DNA of 64,000 bases from Steinernema hermaphroditum (Eukaryota; Nematoda; Chromadorea; Rhabditida; Steinernematidae). Positions within the stretch are counted from its first letter, which is position 1; each line of letters begins with the position of its first letter. The notes below the pieces were generated by a model, which saw nothing but the letters and a program-made list of their open reading frames with translations, was not told where the DNA came from and did not search any database. The stretch is taken from NCBI GenBank assembly GCA_030435675.1, contig CM059623.1, positions 274,012 to 338,011 on the forward strand, read 5' to 3'. Below, one piece after another: positions 20,338-31,650 of this stretch. A program made the position numbers and the translations under genes.

Positions 20338-20868
20338 TTGGGTTGGAGCATTGAAAATGGGACACTTGGTAAACATTTTTTTTTCACCGTGTTTACACTT
20401 TTGGCAAAACTGATTAGTGTGTTGTGCTCCCCACTCATTCACTAACCCCTGTCATGTGCTGTCGTCTCTCCCTTGCGGCTATTATATATTTGCCGAATTA
20501 TTTCGTCCTTACGGCTGACAACCTACCGCCTTGGCATCTGAGGCACGTTATGTTGTATGAGTTCAATAAAGGCTTTAGTGCACGTCAGGCGGCGGCTGCT
20601 ATCAACCACGTGTATGGCGAAGGAGTGGCCTCCAAAACAACATGCTTCGCTAAATTTTGAAATGGAGACAAATCGCTAAAAAGACCGAACATGCATCATG
20701 TCATCCTCCAGCACGACAGCGCCAGACCGCACGTTGGGATCCGCCTCCTGCCGACAAAGTGGGCCGAAGTTGTAGAAAGCAATGGTGAATACCTTGAGTG
20801 AAATGGTTTGAAATAATGCAAATAAACAGTGGTTGCAAAAGTGTCCCATTTCCACTGCTCCAACCCAA
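20338..20868 (+). pseudogene. Mariner transposon remnant, internally deleted
   Basis: Bounded by the same inverted repeats as the MITE at 1610-1811 and flanked by TA on both sides (20336-20337, 20869-20870). The plus strand encodes a mariner N-terminal helix-turn-helix (LRHVMLYEFNKGFSARQAAA, then VYGEGVASKTTC at 20539-20650), then a later frame with LQHDSARPHVGIRLL around the second catalytic aspartate. The middle of the transposase, including the first aspartate, is gone, so the element is dead but shows the MITE's source. Confidence 0.85.
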
Positions 20869-20917
20869 TAGTAACTGACCTTAGTCCTTTTGGTGGCCTC
20901 CAGATATGCTGTACGAG

Positions 20918-21040
20918 ACGATGGCTCAGTGGTAGAGTATGATTTGTTTCTGCTGCTGCCACGCGGGTCTGGAGGAGGATAGGTTGTGAGTGTAGTCTCT
21001 GTGGGATCTCAAACTTGGGTAAATAAACCTTTATAATAAA
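20918..21040. repeat. SL1-bearing repeat, copy 1
   Basis: Plus strand: GATGGCTCAGTGGTAGAGTA (resembles a tRNA A box), then GCTGCCACGCGGGTCT, then CTCAAACTTGGGTAAATAAA and CTTTAT. The same order occurs at 63252-63380. Either a tRNA-derived short element or the start of a retroposed trans-spliced transcript. Confidence 0.6.
21008..21029 (-). other. SL1-like 22-mer, one mismatch
   Basis: On the minus strand the 22 nt match the nematode SL1 leader except one base (GGTTTATTTACCC instead of GGTTTAATTACCC, then AAGTTTGAG). It is not followed by GT, and there is no Sm site, so it is not a functional SL RNA gene. About 45 nt further on the minus strand is AGACCCGCGTGGCA, shared with the second SL1 site (63349-63370). 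Confidence 0.8.
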
Positions 21041-21069
21041 ATACAAACGAAACAAAAATACACGATAAG

Positions 21070-22040
21070 GGGGAACAGATGGATCGAAGAAAAGGAGGAC
21101 CGATGACTGAATGGAGGAGGGGCGCGCGATCGTCCGGCGGGGTCGTAAAGTTGTTGTTGAGGCCCTGCGATCTTCCCATATTCTGCCTCGTGATCGGCAA
21201 AACTCAAATTGTTGAAGCACCTGCCCTTTAAGAGTGATGAAATCTTAATCTTGACTTGACTTGCGATCTCTGGATGGATACTGCATAAAAAGGTGTTTCG
21301 ATGACTCCGGAAGATGACTATGGGGAAAGCCGCTTCGCGACATATGCCCGTGTGTGGAATGGCTCGGCGGTTTGCCGGTGACTGCTGACGATCGAAATCT
21401 TCGGCTCGTCCAGGATCGCTGATAACTTTCCGGCCGATGCACCAGGGAGTCCGAAAAATTTCGTCGCTGAGAGCAGGAGTAGGGGCAACCGTCGCTTAGT
21501 GTCGTCTTAAGGAACACTAACTTTATTTAGAAAAGATGGCTTCGCCGCGAACTGCATTCTTATTTGGGTCCTGGCACGATTTGAAATACGGCATTTTTCG
21601 GCTTTTTCCAGTGCAATTACGTTATACAGCGTATGAGAAAACCTTTTTCGGTCATTTCTACTAATTGCCTAGAACTACAGATGGCAGAAAGCCGGATCTC
21701 TTAAAGTCCAATGAAAAACGATCATTTTCCATTGTAGAGTTGTCCACGTTCTGTCCACGTTCACATCTTGCAAGTTTACAAATTTACGACATATGCGACA
21801 AAATGCGAATGTAACTCCATGGTACATGAAGCTATTTCGTCTTTTCTTTGTCCTTCTCTGTCGTATTTTGATTACGGATGAGGCTACGTGAGGAGAAAAA
21901 CGCCTTGTGTTAGTGATTCATCTGGGATGAGCCGATCAAAAATGTTGGGTCTTGCCGCTTTTGTCCTTGCGCGCCAATTTCAGGATGGAACCGTCGTTTC
22001 ACGAAGCTGTTGTTTCGTTTTAGTTTCTCAGTGCGCGATA
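21070..22040. other. Unassigned stretch
   Basis: Open frames on the minus strand (21517-21245 and 21220-20696) have no recognisable family. No gene can be supported. Confidence 0.4.
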
Positions 22041-22046
22041 CTATGA

Positions 22047-22425
22047 AAACTAATGAAGAACTCACAGATATGTGTAAATGAAGCTCATGGGAAGTCGACG
22101 GCGATCGGGAAATCGAGTAGATTTCTGAAAACGAGAGAAATATAGAGAACTGCACAAAGCGATCTGATCGCGTCTGTTCTAAAGCGGCGACGGAGTGAAA
22201 GTGCAAAGAGGGAAGACGCGATGGCGGCGACGGTCCCCGCGCCATAAACATCGGGGCGCCACTGATAACGGCGCCGCTCTATCGACGAAAATGTATCTGT
22301 TGTGATCGATTTGAGTCGCCTTGAGTCACAGATCTTCTCTTGTTTCAGTGACTAAACCTTCCGATTCGCGTCGAATGCATCGATGAGCGACGTCTAAACA
22401 AAAAAGTAAGTTGCTTTACATATTG
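22047..22425 (-). repeat. Family A dispersed repeat, copy 6
   Basis: Minus-oriented, nearly complete: AACTCACAGATATGTGTAAA start, the ATAAACATCGGGGCGCC core, GAGTCACAGATCTTCTCTTG, and AAAAAAGTAAGTTGC end. Confidence 0.8.
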
Positions 22426-22429
22426 TTGT

Positions 22430-24025
22430 GTATCCCGCTGCATAGGCTGGACATTAGAGCGTCGTCTAAAAAAGCTTTGGAGCGGTGGACTTTAGACATT
22501 ACACAACTGTGGACGATTTGAAGTCAACAGAACATTTAAAAAATTAAAAATCGGTGAATGCGGTGGCGTTTTTGTCCGGTGCGCTCCGGTCACCTGGGAC
22601 GAATTGTGTTTTATTCCCTAGAAAACCCATTTACAAAAATTCATTTACTTTCAAAACCATCTTGATCATGTCCCAACTTGGGACCGATCGAGCGCTGGAC
22701 CGACCCACCACCGCGCCTTGAATCGATGAGAGTGCACCGGCGAACAGATTCTCAGTCTTTCCTGCCTTTTTAAAGTCATTCCTATGGCTCTATTTTCTCT
22801 CTTCATACTATAGCCGCGCCTGCTTTCAATGTGTAGTTCGGGGCAGAGTCCCGAAGCGTGCTTGCGCGAGTGATTTCAGCGCCCATTCAATTAGCTGTTT
22901 TTGGAATTATGTACATAAACCCGGCTGCGCGCGAATTCGCGCCCTCCAGGTACTAAAAGCCAATTAGCCTATAGCCCTGCGGACGGCAAGATTGGCGCTC
23001 ATGGAAAATATGTGGAACCACCCAGGACTATCTGCGAGGACCGTTGATGCCGTGTCCGAGTCTTGGGACAGAGTCTGAGGTTAGTCCGAGTCCTTCGTCG
23101 TCGTCGGAGTCCCCGCGTCTAGTTCGCCCGCCTTCCACGCTCACTCCACCAAAAGTAACCCGAATCCCACCTTCACTCCCTCCCTACCCCACCCTCTTTG
23201 CCCCCGTCGTCTTCGTTTCAATCTCGGACAGCTTACTACACAATAACCCTATCACTACGTTGACAAAGGATACAATTATGGAACTGTATCACAGCACTAA
23301 GAGTGGCATCGAAAAGGTATTCCTCTTCGTGCTGGTTTAGTCTACACGATATCAGCTAGTGATGCAGCCTTTTTCAATAACCTCAATGAAGAGATGTGTA
23401 CGTCCTTTGTGGAACCACCCAGAACTATCTGCGAGAAGATCTTGGATACCGTGTCCATTTGTCTCGCTTTAGTTTTCTGGGCACTTTTCTGGGCGGTAAC
23501 ATAATGAAAAATTTGGGTAACCGGCTTTGGCTTTATAATTTGTCGGCATTAATGACGCGGGCCGACAACCTGCCGGGTGACACCACGGTCTTGCGACAAC
23601 AGCCTCCCTCCCACTGTACTTAAAAAAAACGCTATATTTGTTAAGTAATTATAACCGCCTGTTTTAGAATTGCCTAACAGCAAACTTTCACTTCCAACAT
23701 GTGAGTGGGAAGCTACGGTAAGTGGGTGAGAATGTGTCCATTTTGGTAGAAGTGGTTGATGTTTAGCGTTACTGACTGACGATGTCTGGCGAAATCCGCG
23801 GGAAACGCCGTACTGGCCAAGGCAATGCAGAAGGTACATAACGGATTGGATACTTGAAGCTGGAACCGTGACATCAACTGACCGATCCGTGGAGCCACCC
23901 CGAAAGGACGAGAAGAGCCGACACGACATGCTATTCTCATGATCGAAGAAATCAAAAGCCATCAAGAACTAGATGAACTCTTTCCTATTTCCATTGAAAT
24001 TATAGCGAAGGAGACGCGACAGAAG
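22430..24025. other. Unassigned stretch with a short direct repeat
   Basis: GTGGAACCACCCAGRACTAT followed by CTGCGAG occurs at about 23012 and 23408. A Ser/Pro-rich open frame (23044-23340) is low-complexity. From about 23940 coding debris of the retroelement at 24030-24470 may begin. Confidence 0.4.
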
Positions 24026-24470
24026 GCCAATGTAACAGATGATTCAGCGATCAAGCAATTCGCCGACCGACACGGCTCAGTGGAAGCCTTTCCCGGTTAG
24101 AGCCCCAAGAGCTCGAAGAGGAACCCTGCCGATCGTCGCTCGCCGAAGTCCGATCGCAGATCCCCGCGCCAGGACGTCAACCGTCTCCGCGAGCTGGAAC
24201 ACCGCCGACAGCCCTCTCATCGTGAAGACCGTCGTCCCCGCGGACATCGTTCGACTCCAACCCGCCGCTCTTGAAGACTTCAATTGACATCCTCACCTTA
24301 AGAAGAGAAGTAGTCTCCTTTCCCACCTGTTTATTAATTGTAATAAACTCTGTGTATTATGTCGGCGAACAAGTAAATCCGCGTGACCCTCTCATCATCA
24401 GAGGGGAAAGGCGAGCACACAGAATCCGGAAAAGAGAGACGATTTCTCACAGAAACATCGACTTCATCTG
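23935..24470 (+). mobile_element. Gypsy-like retroelement 3' part, plus strand
   Basis: Frame at 23942-24100 reads EEIKSHQELDELFPISIEII then AKETRQKANVTDDSAIKQFA, which resembles the linker between RNase H and integrase of gypsy pol. It then drops to a Pro/Arg-rich tail that ends TGA near 24290, a CTTTCCCACCTGTTTATTA junction with AATAAAC and a GGCGAGCACACAGAATCCGG segment, matching the inverted copy at 14800-15060. The integrase is missing, so it is internally deleted. Confidence 0.5.
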
Positions 24471-24479
24471 AGAGAGATA

Positions 24480-26205
24480 CCTATTATGACACCAGAGAGC
24501 AAAAATTAAAACTGACATAACATTGTTCTGCTGAGCGCAATGAATCGAGGCTCTGAAGCTTAGGCTCTAATCGGACACTGGAGACTCTGAGCAGAAACCT
24601 GAAAGCAGAGTCGACTTTTTGTTTGTTCACGAGGGCTTCCGCCATACCTCCGTTTGTTTTGAAGCGATTCAGAAGAGCAATTGATCGTCAGCTTATAGGA
24701 TTGCAGTCTCCATTTACAATTCTCATGGATTGCAGTCTCTTGTACTTTCGCGGAAACGCATATTTGTCTCTTTTCATGCTCACTTAAGCATAGAGGGCAC
24801 ATTATATTTCCACCAGAATAACGTATATGCCTAGCGGAAGTCGCTGGTCTTTGCGAATGGTTCCTCCATTGTCGAATATGACTAGAATCACCTTGAACTC
24901 AAAAAAAATATGATTTTCAAGCATTTCCACCTGACGAGTTACTAAGGTGTCGGTTAGTGAGATGTCGCATATCGAATGTGTCACAAATTCAGGGTTCAAT
25001 TTTTTCTGAGTCTCAGTAGCTCGTTGTCAAAACTGAACTCTACGAATACCAAGAACCTCGTGGTGCGGATTTGCAGAATCTCATTTATTTCTTAATAAAT
25101 AGCATCAATAATTGAAGAGGTTATGGAATCATTCGGCGTTCACTGCAGAACGTAATTGAAGCGCATTATTTATGACCAATTGCTTTCTGACGTGCCTACG
25201 TGATAATCGCCAGGATAACTACGTATGGTCATTTGGCGAAGTGCATCCAGGGAAATGAAGAAAACAAATAACAAGGAACCTAAACTTATCCGAGAAAAAA
25301 AAGCTGCTTCCCAGTATCGTATCATCCTGCATCCCTCAAGTTCGACAAGCAACTGGTCAAGTCCATCCTAATAGCCACCACACGAACCACCCAAATCCTC
25401 ATTAATTTTTTGACTTTCGCTCTCATTAACGTACTACGTAAATCGTGACCAACCCGGATAATGTGATTTCCGATCTAGCGGGAATTGTATTTGCAAAATT
25501 GCGTTCGATTCTCAGTAAATAACCTAAATAATTTAATAAGCCACGGAAGTGATCTCTGTGTAATTGGCGACACTTTAGGCACCTGTCTTCTGGAAAATGA
25601 ACCGATTGGTTGGCAGAGCAGGGTTTTTGCCAATGTTCAGAACATAATAGGAACACTTGTGCAGGTGAACGCTCCCTTCAAGACACAACTTACTTGAGGT
25701 ATACGTGCAATCTGGACGAATCACTACACACTGATAGAACCCACAGTTTGAAATGTGCAGGTGAAAGCATTTCTCGTCTCAATTCTCAGAATTGTAGATT
25801 CAGAAATTTTGCATTTATAATTTTTTCCATAATAAAAAAGTTGTCTGCACAATTCGCAGAGATTGCCATTCTCAAAAATATGTTGGTCTTTATTTGGAAT
25901 GGTTCGAACAACCATGGAAGATCGGTCAGTTTCGGAAGAATTTCGAAAAAAGGGGTCTATGGGACTGTCGAACTTTGATAGTTTCTTTTTTGAGGTCGGC
26001 TTTCAACCGACGCCGACCGATAGTCGCCTACCGGCTTCGTGACTAGGCCATTTTTGTTTTCTACGTGGGTGTTGTTACCGAAAGACGGCGACGTCTCCGA
26101 AGAAGACGTAGTATCCATATCATTAGCGCCGAAAATTTCTAAGTCACCGGCTTTTGCACCACCCTGTAAACGAGAGATTACGGGAAAGTTGATCTGTTTG
26201 TTTTC
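24480..26205. other. Gene-free stretch
   Basis: No recognisable gene or repeat family; only short frames with no family resemblance. A TTCTCAGAATTGTAGATTCAG palindromic patch near 25780 was noted. Confidence 0.4.
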
Positions 26206-26209
26206 CGCT

Positions 26210-26510
26210 TCCTTTAAAGCTCGATGTTTGAGGAGTAGTCGGTCGAAATGACCAACGAGGAGTGGTCGGTTTCAGACAGCAGACAAAATGAGGACTGAGG
26301 ACCAACCGAGCCTTGCCGATTACGAATGAAACCGGTTGGAAATGAGGCATACAGACAGGTCGAAAGCGACTTCGGTTCAGTGCCACTATGTCTTCGAGAC
26401 CGATAGCCTACTGGGTTGTCTATTTCTAATGAGTTACATCGGAATAAAAACGATACTATGAGCGCAAATCTTGCGGCCCATAGGGGTTGCTATCTCCATC
26501 GAAAGGCCGA
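26210..26510. repeat. Family D dispersed repeat, copy 1
   Basis: Shares GGTTCAGTGCCACT-TGTCT, GAGACC and TCTCCATC-GAAAGGC in the same order with 31340-31650. Strongly diverged. Confidence 0.5.
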
Positions 26511-26514
26511 AATG

Positions 26515-27325
26515 GGAGCCTCATTTTCATTTGGACTACGTTTTAATGTGTACTGAAACCTCTGTGCTTCTTCTTCTTCGCTAAATTTAGACAGAAACTT
26601 TACATAAGCATCATTTTGATCCCTTAAAGACTGTCCAGAAACCACCTTTACTATAATAATGAGTTCAACGTCCACAAATCAAACTATTAGAGTCATTTAG
26701 AATTCGTTTCCAAAAGCGTCTACATGCATCTCATCATGCAGTGACGCAATCGTTGCCATGTGCCAAACATCATGAATTTTTCCGAATCAACAGAATTCAA
26801 AGAGCAACATTTCAACATCTGGCAGTTTCTTAAAAACTACAGTAAAAGAACTTTAAAGCCATTTTCCTGGGTTCTTCAACCCACGGTCTTGCGAATTCCA
26901 ACAACTTTTGGAAACCGCTACGCATCACTTTCTATCCATACACTTGTGACTAAGTCATTTCATTGACCGATGATGTCAAAATCCAGCACCTACCATACAA
27001 TTTTGTGCCCGACTCACACTCACATCATCTTGAGCATTCCACAGCTGCTATCCAAAGAACAAAACGGACCTATTTCCGTCTCTGCTTCTGGAGTTCCGCT
27101 TCGATTTGTGCTCTACGCGCCCACGTCTCGTAGGAGTGAGTATAGACGTTTATTTACACAAAAGGAGATCACACACAAAACTTCGGGTGGAATATTGCTT
27201 GCGGTGATGGGCGCACATAGAATGAACGAGAAGAGCAAACAAAACAGAGAATATGATGTGAATGGAAGGGGATATTGAGCAATATGAGTAGGGCCCGTGC
27301 CGAGCTACAGTATACTCCTTCCGCA
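26515..27325. other. Gene-free stretch downstream of the globin gene
   Basis: This is the 3' flank of the minus-strand globin. No other gene is seen. Confidence 0.4.
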
Positions 27326-27331
27326 GAAGGC

Positions 27332-29688
27332 TTAAGCGGATCGCGCGGAGACTGGCAGGAAGGAGGAGGTGGGTGGGCGCAGGTAGCCGTCTTCGAAGCC
27401 GAAGCATTCGTCGTGGAGGGAGTCGCCGCCCGGGCTGATCGAGCGGGATATCGAGGAGGTCCTGGGCGCGGGCGAAGGAGAGCTTCCCGATCCGGCGGCG
27501 GAGTCCATGGAAAGGCGCTTGAAGCGCTGGTTGGTGGGGGAGCCGGAGGCTGTGGGGCTCTTGCCGTTGAAGCTGTTGCTGTGGCTGGCACGACGGATGC
27601 GTCGCATCTGGGCGTAGTAGCCGTTTCGGACGTTCGAGAAGATCTGAAAAAGAAAGGGCATAACAGAACAGAAGTACAGAAGTTCTTAGGTCTCCTCTAT
27701 CCAGCGCTACAAATGGTCTTTGTTTTTTCGCAATTTCCGTTCGAAAGAACGCTAACACAATAAGCTCTCTTTTTCGGGGCTGCCAAAAGCAGTCCCTTCC
27801 CACGTCACTCTTCGTCACACACATTTTTTCTCCTCCAATAATTGTGGCCCAACTTCCGAAAGCGACCCTCTTCGATCACGCCCTAAGACGTCGGATTTTT
27901 TGGGTGCACTTTTAAGAGGAGCTGGATTTGGTTGGCTCGGATTTGAAGCGTCGCACCGCCAAAATGCCATTAATTTCAAGTGCAGTTTTCAAAGGTTGAC
28001 AGGATTTTTGTTTTCCCCCCGATGACGCAAATATGGCGCTGCCCCATTTTGTTCCCGGAATGCCTTTCCACCGTGTTTTCGGCACTTTTGTATGCATTTC
28101 ACACCCTCCCGGACATGAAAGGAGGCTGACGTTCGAAGTTGTTTTCGAGTCTGTCGCCTCGTAGGGGCCACTCGGCGTCTAATCTCGACGACGACTCATC
28201 TTTGAGCCTACGTCACAAAAGTTTTTCTTCGCTGCCCACGAGATTATTAGGCGTTCAAATTTGGAACTCAATCATATGGGTAATTTGTTGACGCGCCGTC
28301 GGCGTCATAAGCACAATTAGGACGGCGCAGCCTTGGCGCACTTTGATTTCTTACGTGGGTGAAACTGAGCAGAAAAAGAGGGAGTGGGAAAAGGTGCCAA
28401 ATTGGACGCGATGGAGGTGGTCAGTGGACCAACAAGTGGAATTCGGGTGTCTAGACATGTCTACGGAGGTGTCACTTAGGATAATTCCAGACTGTCTTCA
28501 CATGAAAACATGTCTTCTTGGAGGCGAGACACAGATAGGAATAGATGCGGACTGTTTATGGACATGTCTACACAAAACTTTGTGGATTCAACAGCAAAGA
28601 ACAACTCACCATGCTCATGAACTCGGTGAAGGCGGCCAACGTCAGATGACGCGGATGGACGGCGTTGTCCAAGTAGGCGCACTCGGTGATGAACGAGTCG
28701 GCCAACGGGGTCATGAACTCGGGCTTGAAGCCGGCAGCGCGAAGCGCCACCAACTTGGCGCCGAACTCTTCGGCGAGACGCGTGATCTCGTCGGAGAAGT
28801 CGATGTTGGCGACGGCCTTCTTGAGCAGCATCTTGATGTTCTCCTCGAACTCCTCTCGCTGCTCGACCGGCAGGTTCGCGAAGAAGAGCTGGAAGTCGGC
28901 GCGCTGCTCGCTAGCGCGTTTCGCGATCTTCCGGCCGATCACTTCGTGTGGGTTTTGGAAACAGCTCTGAAATCGGCTTGGTTACAGTAGTTGGCAAACA
29001 GGTGCGAGCTAATTTTGGATTTTGGTAAGGGATACATGGTAAACAGGGAAGTCCCAGAACGCCACTTCCTCCCACCATATGGTGTTCATTTCATAAATAT
29101 GCGATGTGCACTTTGGATTCACGCAAGCATAGGGAAGCGCTTCTCGGTTTTTGGCGTTTCCATGGAAAGGTGAGGTGAGAAACGTGGATAGGATGAGGGC
29201 AAATGTAAGGCAACTTAATGATGTAAAGAATTCTAGATAGTTCAAGGGCATTGCTCGTTTTTATCATAGAAAATCTCATTCATTGCCTAATCTTTGGGCT
29301 GGCAGATAAACTTAGAAAAGAAAAATTCCATAAAAACCGACCTGGATCAGCTGGCGCATCTTGATGGAGATGGTGCTCTTCCTCCTGATACTCGTGCTTC
29401 TGGCCGGCGAGTTACTTCCACTACTAGGATTGTGCTTTTCGGGCTTAGTGGCGAGGTCTCCAATCTCGGGAACACTCAGTGAATCGCGCATTTTAACGGC
29501 TGAAAATCGTTCCGTAATCATACAGTTTCCAAAAGTCGAGATTTACCAGATTCAGCCACATTCTGGCAACTCTTCGAATTGCCGATGGTGATCGCCGGCG
29601 GCTCAGCATAGCGGATCGAACGAGTGGAGTGGCGCCGAAGGACGTGGGGCGGCTTGAGGTCGGAGAATTTCGAGCTTTCGCCTCCCAT
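27332..29688 (-). CDS. Nematode globin, myristoylation-type N-terminus, altered F8 position
   Basis: Four exons on the minus strand: 29547-29688, 29342-29499, 28610-28966, 27332-27643; introns of 47, 375 and 966 bp, all GT...AG and in phase, giving 322 aa. Start ATG at 29688 gives MGGESSK, a fit to the N-myristoylation consensus. Residues 1-90 are a Ser/Pro/Arg-rich extension; the globin fold covers about 91-240 (RQLIQSCFQNPHEVIGRKIA; DFQLFF at the CD corner; KKAVANID; GFKPEF; FSNVRNGYYAQMRR); residues 240-322 are a Ser/Pro-rich tail. Long tails on both sides are typical of nematode neural globins, which tend to be redox or signalling proteins. At the position where relatives carry the proximal His (G-x-K-H), this protein reads FGAKLVALR, Leu172, so haem binding is doubtful. 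A TTTTCAG lies about 48 nt upstream of the start and may be a splice or trans-splice acceptor. Confidence 0.85.
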
Positions 29689-30419
29689 GGTCAGACAGTA
29701 GGAACGGATGGACAGACGTCTAGCGAAATGAACGTCTGAAAAGGAGCCAATTAATGCGAATTAATTTGAGTGGCCACGCCGGAGGAATGACGCACGGAGA
29801 AGCGGCCACGAGGCACGTGAATGCGGGAGACGGAGAGCGAGGCGGCCACGCCTTCGGCACTCCCCCGAGGCCGTGGCCACGCCCTGTACTTCGCGCCGAA
29901 CAGAATGCTAGCCTTGACGTAACGCCGTCAACGACCGTGTGTGGTCGTTAAACCGTGTGTTTAAGACGTAAATATGTTGTTTCGTTTAGGCGAGTCTGAC
30001 GTTCGAAGGTGAGGAAAACAGGAGAGAATGAGCTTTGGGTACGGTAACGGAGGGTGGAAAAGTCATTTAGAGAGAAGGGGAGGCACATTTCGAGGAGAGA
30101 ATGTTCTCAAATAGAAACGAGGAAGGGAATATGCACCTGCCACACCTAAACCCACGCGCTCGTAACTTTCATAGGTTGAGCACTTTGATACAGCTGCTAC
30201 AATTGGTGCAGATACAGCCGCAAATAGGACCTGAAAGTCGTCTTAAGATGGTCCGTAAAACGTCTTTCACCTAAGAATGTGAGAGAGGGGAGTGGCTCTA
30301 CGAAAAGTCTGTGAGAATAAGTTTGCAAGTAAAAATATTTGAGCATGAACCCCCTAGGTGCGCGAAAATTTCAAAAATTCATTCCCGTGGTATCCAGTGC
30401 ATATTTATTAAGTCAGAGA

Positions 30420-30490
30420 TGGGCACATCAACGTATATCGTTCAACCGGTTGGCCAGCCGACTCAACCGATCCGATCCAATCCGTTGGTG
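30420..30490. repeat. Family C dispersed repeat, copy 1
   Basis: ATCGTTCAACCGGTTGGCC and CGACTCAACCGATCCGATCC resemble the sequences at 34500-34580, 42250-42430, 42676-42728 and 49107-49172. Confidence 0.5.
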
Positions 30491-31339
30491 CCTATCGCTT
30501 GTCAACAGCCATAGGAGAGTACCATCTTAACATAGATATACATCATTTGGACCCTATAGAAAAGATCTATAAATCGGCATGTCATGCCTGAGAGCATGGA
30601 CCCCAACCCGTTCTCACAAAGGGGTGTAAGAATGGGTCAGGAAAACAACATGTTGATATGAGGACTGAAATAGCATTGCTTGACGAAATCTGTTCAAAAA
30701 CACCTGAAATATTCATTCTCCTGCTGGATTCCAACACAGCGCCTTTAGGAGAAAATGGCGCAGGTCTGGAAAACAGGCTCAGTTCCAGAGGGTGCTCACA
30801 AGCTCCGGAAATATATCATCAAGTTTGCCGTGTTTTTATCGGCGATATAAACGCACATTTACTAAGTGGTGGGTCTATGCGCTGTGCCTTGGTAGGGAGA
30901 GAGGCGCAGAAAAATCCCAAGAACATCATCGAAAGCGGATCATGTCTGTCAGAAGCTTCACTTGCATGATGCAGGTCTGCCCCAGGCCCGAAGAAACCAA
31001 AGAGTAATCACTATTTTTGCTGTTGTATGTATTCGAAGACCCAGCAAGCAAGTATTTAAAGAACAAATCGGTGTCCTTCTCTCCCGATAACGCTTTTAAC
31101 TTTTAATAAACGACGCGGGTGGGAAAGAAAGACATTTTCGTGAGCGCCGTCTGGAGTTTGACGTTTTGTGGTGTTTGTGTGAAACACAATGAATAGGGCT
31201 ATTGTGCCAAAGTATGGGAAATAAAGAGATATGAGAACGCACGTACATAATACAATAGAAAGACATTTTGTTTAATTGAAAAAGGGACAATGGAAGATGA
31301 GCTTTACCGAATGACAGGTGACGTGAACAAGATAGTTAT

Positions 31340-31650
31340 GATGAGAACCGCATGGGATCGGTCGGTTTCGGAAACAAAATAGGGACTGAAGGCGGTGTTG
31401 AACCAATCCCGACCGGTTTACAAATCAGTAACGTTCGCAATAAAGCCATACAGATTCTTTTAGCAGACAGGTTCAGTGCCACTTTGTCTATGAGACCCAC
31501 ACAGACGGTCCAGATGTGACAGGTGGCTATACCTTCGGCACCACTAAGTCATCCATATGCTTGCAAGATTGGATTTGAATAAAACCGATTCTAAAACCAA
31601 TCTTGCCGCCCACAGGACTACTTGTGTCTCCATCCGAAAGGCTATTTGTG
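31340..31650. repeat. Family D dispersed repeat, copy 2
   Basis: See 26210-26510; shares GGTTCAGTGCCACT and CATCCGAAAGGC blocks in the same order. Confidence 0.5.

Noticed and set aside
20924..20998. tRNA gene suggested by the GGCTCAGTGGTAGAG A box
   Set aside because: No cloverleaf, no anticodon stem and no proper B box could be drawn.
27275..27763. Gly/Val-rich plus-strand ORF
   Set aside because: Antisense of the last globin exon, which splices in frame with the globin fold.
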